Part shown: positions 6,570 through 11,271 of the stretch, in pieces
How the letters are laid out: the number at the start of each line of letters is the position of its first letter
Position numbering within the stretch: the first letter of the stretch is position 1
Assembly: GCA_050747825.1 (NCBI GenBank)
Contig: JBOGJG010000329.1
Coordinates: 1-11,271 of the forward strand
Reading direction: 5' to 3'
From: JBOGJG01 sp050747825
GTDB lineage: Bacteria; Acidobacteriota; UBA6911; RPQK01; JBOGJG01
DNA length: 11,271 nucleotides
Program-made: the position numbers and the translations under genes
Notes under the pieces: generated by a model
What the model was told of the DNA's origin: nothing
The model's database searches: none
What the model saw: the letters and a program-made list of their open reading frames with translations, nothing else

Positions 6570-7943
6570 TCAGTACTCCCGGTCCTTGACGATTCCCGGC
6601 TGCGGAACCGGATATTTCCCGTCCGCTCCCGCCTGCAGCGGCGCCGGGGAATTCATCGTCAGCGTAGCCAGCGTAGGCGCAAACTCATGGCCGCAGTTGA
6701 GAATGTCGTCAAACGTGACGATTTGCCCCGTGTGCGCGGCCATCCGCCCCATGGACGTCACCAGGCTGGCTTCGGCGCCCCGTCTGGTCTCGTTGTAGGG
6801 CTTGTCCTTGAGAATGGCGTCCACCAGGTCGTCCCATTCAAGCTGATACGGATTCTGCTCGGGTTGGGGAAAGGCCCAGGCGAGTTGGTCTTCAGCCATG
6901 GTGTGGTCGCTGTAAATCCGGCATTTACCCGGAGTATGCGAGTGAGTGGAAACGATACCCACACCCTTGGAGCCGTGGACGTAGCTGGCGAATTCGTTGT
7001 GACAGCCGTTCATCGTCCGGCCATCCAGGAACAACTTGGTCCCGTCGCCAAACGTGTATTCCACCGAGTAGCTGTCAAAGTTTTGGTCAACGGCATTTTC
7101 GCCATAGTGGCGACCGCCGACCGCGTGGGCCTGGACTGGCCAGGCGTCCTTCATCCAGCAGCACTCGTCAACCTGATGGATATAAAAATCGCTGTAAAGA
7201 CCGCCGCTGGCCCAGAGGAAACTGTGGAAGCGCTGCACCTGATACATCAGATCGGTCAGCTCTCCGGGGTTGGGTTCGGAAAAAGCATAACCGACGGGGC
7301 CGTGCATCCTGTAGGCCCGCATCATCAGAGGGTCTCCAATCTCACCTGATTTGATCCGGTCATGCAGTTCCTGGCGCGCTCTGCAGTGCCGGATCATGAG
7401 CCCGACTCCCACCTTCAAATTCTTCTGGTCCGCCTGCTGGGCCAGTTCAAACATTCTGAGCGTGGTCGGTCCGTCTACCGTCACCGGCTTCTCCATGAAG
7501 ACGTTGAGCCCTTTTTCGATAGCATAGGTGAAGTGCACCCAGCGAAAGGCGGGGGGAGTGGCGAAGATGGCCACATCGCCGGGCCTCAGGCAGTCCATGG
7601 CTTTCTTGTAAGCGTCGAAGCCAAGGAATTTGCGCTCCTCGGGAACATCAATCTGTGCTTCAAGCTTTTCGTTGATCAGGCCGTCGTAGCTGCGTTTGAG
7701 ACGGTGCTCAAAGACATCGGCCATGGCGACCAGCTTCGTGGAGCCGTTTTTCACCCTCAGGGCGTTTGCTGCAGCGCCGGAGCCACGCCCGCCGCAGCCG
7801 ATCAGGGCCACCTGGATAGTATTGTTGGCATAGGCGTGGACATAGGGGATGGTTACTCCGGCCAGTGCAGAAGCAGCGGCGACTCGTCCACTTTGCTTTA
7901 AAAACTCACGACGTGACGGAAGGTTTTCTTTTGGTTCGCTCAT
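6570..7943 (-). CDS. Tat-exported Gfo/Idh/MocA family oxidoreductase
   Basis: An NAD(P)-dependent sugar or polyol dehydrogenase-like enzyme predicted to be exported folded, cofactor bound, by the twin-arginine system. S10-R11-R12-E13-F14-L15-K16 followed by an alanine-rich segment is a clear Tat signal. The Rossmann motif GCGGRG (49-54) follows strand VALIG. E150-K151-P152 is the family EKP motif, whose lysine usually serves in catalysis, and the C-terminal alpha/beta domain runs from about residue 180 to the end. The 457 residues fit exported members of this family. The start is the ATG at 7943, just before the Tat motif, without an obvious Shine-Dalgarno. Several relatives work on 3-keto glycosides or hydrolyse glycosides by an oxidative route. 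The DUF1080 gene about 1.9 kb away suggests, but does not show, a shared pathway. The substrate is unknown. Confidence 0.93.
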   Translation of the reverse strand: MSEPKENLPSRREFLKQSGRVAAASALAGVTIPYVHAYANNTIQVALIGCGGRGSGAAANALRVKNGSTKLVAMADVFEHRLKRSYDGLINEKLEAQIDVPEERKFLGFDAYKKAMDCLRPGDVAIFATPPAFRWVHFTYAIEKGLNVFMEKPVTVDGPTTLRMFELAQQADQKNLKVGVGLMIRHCRARQELHDRIKSGEIGDPLMMRAYRMHGPVGYAFSEPNPGELTDLMYQVQRFHSFLWASGGLYSDFYIHQVDECCWMKDAWPVQAHAVGGRHYGENAVDQNFDSYSVEYTFGDGTKLFLDGRTMNGCHNEFASYVHGSKGVGIVSTHSHTPGKCRIYSDHTMAEDQLAWAFPQPEQNPYQLEWDDLVDAILKDKPYNETRRGAEASLVTSMGRMAAHTGQIVTFDDILNCGHEFAPTLATLTMNSPAPLQAGADGKYPVPQPGIVKDREY

Positions 7944-7953
7944 AAGGCGTATG

Positions 7954-7980
7954 CTCTTACGGATAAAGGCTTCTTGTCAA
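7954..7980 (-). promoter_or_regulatory. Possible promoter of the oxidoreductase gene
   Basis: On the minus strand a perfect -35 box TTGACA (7980-7975) is followed 15 bases later by TAAGAG (7959-7954). The spacing is short and the -10 box poor. If used, the transcript would start within a few bases of the ATG at 7943. The -35 box overlaps the last codons of the degraded kinase frame. Confidence 0.3.
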
Positions 7981-9045
7981 CTGATCGTTCCATTTTTCTG
8001 TGAAATTTCGACGACGGCCTCGGTCCGCTGCAGCCTCAACTGCACGAAGCTGTTGTCATCGCTGAACTTGACCGCATTCGAAAGGAGATTCCAGACGATC
8101 TGGTGCAAGCGGCCGGGGTCGCCTATTAACGGGCCGACCTCCAGCTCAATGCTCAGTTGCAATTCAATATTCTTATCCTGGGCAGCCGGCTTGATCACTT
8201 CGACTGCGGAATGGATTACAGAATGGAGGTCCACCGGCAGCATCTCAAGGCGAAGCTTCCCTGCAACGATCCCCGACACATCCAGCAGCTCATTGATGAG
8301 TTGCGTCTGCAAGCTGGCATTTCTCTCCAGGGCTTCCAGCGCCCGGGCCTGCGTAGCTGCATTTACTTTGCCGGCCTTGAGAAGCCGCGCCCATCCGATC
8401 ATTACGTTTAAAGGGGTGCGGAGTTCGTGGGAGAGAATCGCCAGAAACTCGTCTTTGGCCCGATTGGCTGCCTCGGCCTCGGCCCTCGCGGCTCGCTCAC
8501 GCGCCAGTAGCTCTTCCCGTTCCGCCTCGGCTCGCTTCCGCTCACTGATATCGCGGCAGATCTTGGAAGCGGCAATGATCCGGCCGCTCTTGTCTCTGAT
8601 GGGAGAAACCGACAGCGAAATATCGATCTTCCGTCCATCTTTTGTCTGCCGCACGGTTTCGTAGTGGTCGATTCGTTCGCCGCGGTTTATCTTGGCTAGA
8701 ATCTGAGGCTCTTCGTCGAACCTGTCCGCTGGGACCAGGAGCGAGATATTTTTGCCCAGGGCTTCGCTGACCCTGTAGCCGAAGATTTGCTCCGCTCCAC
8801 TGTTCCAGCTCAGGATTGTGCCCTCCAGCGACTTGCTGATGATGGCATCGTCGGAGGATTCGATGATAGCGGCCAGGTGAGAGCTTAACTGTTCGGCCAG
8901 TTTGCGATCGCTGATGTCGATAAGAACGTTCACCGCCCCGATGAGATTGTTTACTCTGTCATAGAGCGTAGAGCGGATTGGCGTAGGCCAGAGTAGTGAG
9001 GCGATATCCGTCGGAGCGCTCGATGAGGATCTCCCGAGTCCCGCT
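7977..9045 (-). pseudogene. Degraded PAS-domain sensor histidine kinase
   Basis: Remnant of a hybrid or soluble PAS sensor kinase. The longest open frame runs from GTG 8933 to 7977 (318 residues): a PAS/PAC domain at about 14-132, a charged coiled-coil linker at 133-160, HisKA with H169 in SHELRTP, and the start of the ATPase domain with N282 and N286 in the N-box (WNLLSNAVKFS). Similarity stops after VVEIS (residue 311, about 8001). The G1 and later ATP-binding boxes are replaced by seven unrelated residues and a stop, so it cannot bind ATP normally. Upstream, another frame (about 9042-8959) encodes the end of a further PAS domain, GTREILIERSDG to YANPLY. It is broken from the main frame by a 7-bp tandem duplication (8960-8966, 8967-8973). 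Removing one copy restores NPLYDRVNNLIGAVNVLIDI. The 5' limit is approximate. No response regulator is nearby. Confidence 0.85.
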
Positions 9046-9097
9046 GAACTGGGAAAGGAAGGGCGGGTTCCAAAGCCCCGCTGGGTCTGATAATCTG

Positions 9098-9113
9098 TCC
9101 ATCACGTGATGGA
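9098..9113. promoter_or_regulatory. 16-bp perfect palindrome at the methyltransferase start
   Basis: TCCATCACGTGATGGA is a perfect 16-bp palindrome with a CACGTG centre. It ends 8 bases before ATG 9122 and overlaps the Shine-Dalgarno GGAGAG (9111-9116). A -10-like GATAAT at 9089-9094 would place the transcription start inside it, with no good -35 box visible. It has the position and symmetry of a repressor operator. Confidence 0.4.
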
Positions 9114-9121
9114 GAGAATGA

Positions 9122-9775
9122 ATGATGAGATCTAATCGAAAATCCACGTTTAGCTTGATACTGCTCTGCTTGAGTCTTGCTCTGGCGGGATGCGGGCCTT
9201 CCGATCAACCGCCGGATGCTTCAGCAGCGGACACGTCTCCACCCTCCGCGCCCAAGCCGCAAGAGGAAGTAGTGCAGCTCACCCCGGCCCCCAGTGTCCC
9301 CTACGTTCCAACGCCCCGGGAGGTGGTCACGGAAATGCTCAAAATGGCTAACGTCAACAGCAACGACGTGGTCTACGACCTGGGCAGCGGTGACGGGCGC
9401 ATTGTTATCACGGCCGCGCAGCAGTACGGAGCTCGAGGCGTGGGTTACGAACTGAACGAAGAGCTGATCCAGGAAGCCAGAGAGAACGCCCGGCAGGCCG
9501 GAGTGAGCGAGCGCGTACAATTTGTTCGGGAAGACCTGTTCGAGGCGGACCTGAGCGAAGCCACCGTCGTCACACTCTACCTTTTGTCTGCCGTGAACCT
9601 GAAATTGCGCCCGAAACTGCTTAGGGAACTCAGGCCCGGCACCCGGATCGTCTCACATGAGTACGGGATGGGCGATTGGGAACCCCTCGAGACGAGGGGC
9701 GTAGAGACCGCGACCAGCGAACATAAGGTCCTTTACTGGACAGTGCCTGAAGAGAGAAGAGTGAAGAGTGAATAG
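9122..9775 (+). CDS. Lipoprotein-type class I SAM-dependent methyltransferase
   Basis: A Rossmann-fold methyltransferase with an export signal. Residues 1-24 form a lipoprotein signal: a basic start, a hydrophobic core, and the lipobox LAGC with C24 as lipidation site. A Pro/Ala/Ser-rich linker spans 25-57. The catalytic domain begins at VPYVPTP (59-65), with SAM motif I DLGSGDGR at 86-93, acidic E110 in GVGYELN and the DLFEADLSEATVVTLYLL stretch after it. The VPYVPTP-plus-DLGSGDGR layout recalls the FAM173 group (ATPSCKMT, ANT-KMT lysine methyltransferases); the target here is unknown. SAM is cytoplasmic, so a lipid-anchored periplasmic enzyme would be puzzling, and the protein may bind rather than methylate. 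The start at ATG 9122 (or ATG 9125) follows GGAGAG. The last residues (RRVKSE) and the stop fall in a simple-sequence repeat. The DUF1080 gene follows after 39 bases, so co-transcription is likely. Confidence 0.88.
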   Translation: MMRSNRKSTFSLILLCLSLALAGCGPSDQPPDASAADTSPPSAPKPQEEVVQLTPAPSVPYVPTPREVVTEMLKMANVNSNDVVYDLGSGDGRIVITAAQQYGARGVGYELNEELIQEARENARQAGVSERVQFVREDLFEADLSEATVVTLYLLSAVNLKLRPKLLRELRPGTRIVSHEYGMGDWEPLETRGVETATSEHKVLYWTVPEERRVKSE

Positions 9776-9898
9776 TGAAGAGTGAATAGTGAAGAGTCAA
9801 ATGGGCGAAAGTATATGATTCGAGCATTGCTTCAGGGCGTGGGCCTCACTGTTTACTTTTCACTATTCACTATTCACTCTTCGTTTACTTTTCACTCT
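9756..9898. repeat. Simple-sequence inverted repeat (GAAGAGTGAATAGT units)
   Basis: The left part (about 9756-9797) holds overlapping copies of GAAGAGTGAATAGTGAA at 9763-9779 and 9777-9793, with a 14-bp period. The right part (about 9851-9898) carries the reverse complement, including a perfect 17-base match at 9866-9882. The two could pair as a long stem around a loop of about 72 bases that holds the DUF1080 start codon. The left part supplies the methyltransferase stop codon (9773-9775). The right part is translated as the DUF1080 signal region. Confidence 0.85.
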
Positions 9899-11149
9899 TC
9901 CCTGTCGTCCCAGAGCGGGTTTGTCGAACTTTTCAACGGCAAGGACCTCAGCGGCTGGGTGAACGTGAATTGTGCTCCGGAAACCTGGAGTGTCAGTAAC
10001 GGCGAGATCGTGTGCACGGGTAAACCGACGGGCGTCCTACGCACGGAGCGCCAGTATCAAAATTACATCCTGGAACTGGAATGGATGCATCTGCAAGAAG
10101 GAGGAAACGCCGGACTCTTTCTCCATTCAGATGCCATTACGGCCCGCGGCCAGCCCTTTACCCGCTCGATTGAAGTCCAGATTCTGGACGGAAATCACGG
10201 CGACATTTTTTCCATTCACGGAGCCTCACTGACTCCGGTCCGTCCCCATCCCAGGGGATGGTCGCGCGCGCTTCCGCTGGAAAAACGTGCCCACCCGACG
10301 GGAGAGTGGAACCATTACAGGATTGAGTCCCGTGACGGTGTTATCACTCTATCGGTTAATGGGCCAGTAGTTACCCAGGCTGTGAACGCCAATCCCAGGA
10401 AGGGATACATTTGCCTGGAATCGGAAGGCAGCCCGGTCCGTTTCAGAAACATCCGAATCCAGGAGCTTCCTGCTGACGAGCCCTCCGCGGAGGTCGTCGC
10501 CCGCCAGTCCGAAGGATTTCGCTCGTTGTATAACGGGATCGACTTGAGAGGCTGGCGGCGGACGCGTGGAAACGAGGGGCACTGGCGAGTTAATGACTGG
10601 ATGCTCGAGTACGACGGAAAAAGTGAAGCCGAGGGGGAGAATCGTCACCTCTGGACGGACGAGGAATATGAAGACTTCAGCCTGATCGTAGACTGGCGGC
10701 AGACGGCTGAGGCGACCCTGGACGAGGTTCCTCATATCCTCCCGGATGGAACCTATGCTACAAATCCGGACGGCTCACGTCTGACGGTCACCGTTCCGGA
10801 TGCAGGAGACAGCGGAATTCTGCTGCGGGGGACTCCCAAGGCGCAGATCAACATTTGGAACTGGCCGATCGGGTCGGGCGAAGTCTGGGGATATCGGACC
10901 GATTCAGACACACCGCCCGAAGTGCGTCGCGCTGTGACGCCGATCCGCAAAGCGGACCGTGCCATCGGGGAGTGGAACCGCTTCGAGATCGAGATGGTGG
11001 GGGATCGTCTGACCGTGCATCTGAACGGACAGCTCGTGATCGATCGCGCCCGGCTTCCAGGCGTTCCGCCGCGCGGCCCCATCGGTCTCCAGCACCACGG
11101 CGATCCCATCCAGTTCGCCAATATCTACATCAAGGAAATCACGCCTTAG
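9815..11149 (+). CDS. Secreted protein with two DUF1080 (3-keto-disaccharide hydrolase) domains
   Basis: DUF1080 (PF06439) domains have a concanavalin A-like lectin/glucanase fold, and some members hydrolyse 3-keto-glycosides. Two full domains are fused here. The first starts at GFVELFNGKDLSGW (about 35) and runs to about 220, with EWNHYRIESRDGVITLSVNG. The second starts at EGFRSLYNGIDLRGW (about 231) and runs to the end, with GDSGILLRG, EWNRFEIEMVGDRLTVHLNG and PIGLQHHGDPIQFANIYIKEI. I choose ATG 9815 (444 residues). The frame opens at GTG 9782, but that lies in the repeat. Residues 1-33 are hydrophobic and serine-rich (TVYFSLFTIHSS) and act as a presumed signal peptide, largely encoded by simple-sequence repeat. 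The Shine-Dalgarno is weak (GGGCGAAAG). Location is periplasmic or extracellular. It follows the methyltransferase on the same strand. Catalysis versus sugar binding cannot be decided from sequence. Confidence 0.9.
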   Translation: MIRALLQGVGLTVYFSLFTIHSSFTFHSSLSSQSGFVELFNGKDLSGWVNVNCAPETWSVSNGEIVCTGKPTGVLRTERQYQNYILELEWMHLQEGGNAGLFLHSDAITARGQPFTRSIEVQILDGNHGDIFSIHGASLTPVRPHPRGWSRALPLEKRAHPTGEWNHYRIESRDGVITLSVNGPVVTQAVNANPRKGYICLESEGSPVRFRNIRIQELPADEPSAEVVARQSEGFRSLYNGIDLRGWRRTRGNEGHWRVNDWMLEYDGKSEAEGENRHLWTDEEYEDFSLIVDWRQTAEATLDEVPHILPDGTYATNPDGSRLTVTVPDAGDSGILLRGTPKAQINIWNWPIGSGEVWGYRTDSDTPPEVRRAVTPIRKADRAIGEWNRFEIEMVGDRLTVHLNGQLVIDRARLPGVPPRGPIGLQHHGDPIQFANIYIKEITP

Positions 11150-11183
11150 CAGCCTGTGGTCAAAGTCCTGAGGGGTCGTGTTA

Positions 11184-11271
11184 GGGGCGCCGAGGGCTCG
11201 GATGCAAGGCCCGGCGACGCTGGCGATGCCCTTGCATCGTCCAGGAGCCGCAACGCCGCAGACGGGTCCTC
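11184..11271. repeat. Family B hairpin repeat, right copy (inverted)
   Basis: The reverse complement of this end matches the left-end element: 11250-11269 pairs with 6-25 at 18 of 20 positions, and the GCCTTGCATCCG stretch resembles GCCTTGAATACG. It contains an inner stem GATGC/GCATC at 11225-11229 and 11234-11238. A competing perfect 9-bp stem, GATGCAAGG (11201-11209) with CCTTGCATC (11230-11238), shares those bases. The element may continue past the window. Bases 11150-11183 hold nothing I recognise. Confidence 0.65.

Noticed and set aside
9118..9135. Five-codon upstream frame ATG AAT GAT GAG ATC TAA overlapping the methyltransferase start, and a similar five-codon frame at 9801-9818 overlapping ATG 9815
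   Set aside because: Frames this short arise by chance, and neither has its own convincing ribosome binding site distinct from the main gene's.
9756..9898. CRISPR array in the repeated GAAGAGTGAATAGT units
   Set aside because: The units are 14 bp, overlap without spacers, and the second cluster is inverted; it is a simple-sequence repeat.
10855..11184. Open frame of 109 codons inside the DUF1080 gene
   Set aside because: It is a GC-rich shadow in another frame of a well-supported gene, with arginine/serine-rich composition.
1..11271. A novel defence, toxin-antitoxin or biosynthetic system
   Set aside because: All long coding regions belong to recognisable families with ordinary roles, and no unexplained conserved gene cluster remains.

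Overview
The window reads as an ordinary chromosomal stretch of a GC-rich heterotrophic bacterium, most likely Acidobacteriota or a relative with a similar accessory gene set (Planctomycetota and Verrucomicrobiota are alternatives). The pointers are an ADOP-type MacB/FtsX permease, a secreted sulfatase, a Tat-exported Gfo/Idh/MocA oxidoreductase, a double DUF1080 (3-keto-disaccharide hydrolase) protein and many palindromic intergenic repeats. I see no tRNA, rRNA, CRISPR array, transposase, phage gene or defence cassette.

Layout, left to right. 1-100: hairpin repeat of family B. 119-2551 (+): large ABC-transporter permease whose 5' end is missing next to that repeat. 2553-2650: hairpin repeat of family A between convergent genes. 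2638-4158 (-): secreted sulfatase of the heparan N-sulfatase-like type. 4295-4519 (+): 3' remnant of a glycoside hydrolase, followed by a near-perfect family A hairpin. 4676-6475 (+): typA/bipA translational GTPase, apparently transcribed with almost no leader. 6476-6569: a third family A hairpin filling the convergent gap. 6570-7943 (-): Tat-signal Gfo/Idh/MocA oxidoreductase. 7977 to about 9045 (-): broken PAS/histidine-kinase gene with a 7-bp duplication frameshift and a truncated ATPase domain. 9122-9775 (+): lipoprotein-type SAM methyltransferase. 9815-11149 (+): secreted double DUF1080 protein. About 11184-11271: a second family B hairpin in inverted orientation.

Function. Three intact genes (sulfatase, oxidoreductase, double DUF1080 protein) and one remnant (arabinofuranosidase-like C terminus) point to exported carbohydrate processing: desulfation, sugar oxidation and glycan binding or hydrolysis. 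They are not one operon. typA is the only core housekeeping gene. The methyltransferase and DUF1080 genes are probably co-transcribed, being 39 bases apart.

The most distinctive content is repeats and decay. Two palindromic repeat families lie outside or at the very edges of genes. A third simple-sequence repeat supplies the C terminus of the methyltransferase and the signal-peptide region of the DUF1080 protein. Three genes are degraded or truncated. I did not find a convincing new multi-gene system. The best leads are the repeat-derived signal peptide, the stop-codon-abutting hairpins and the exported methyltransferase with a 16-bp palindrome at its start.
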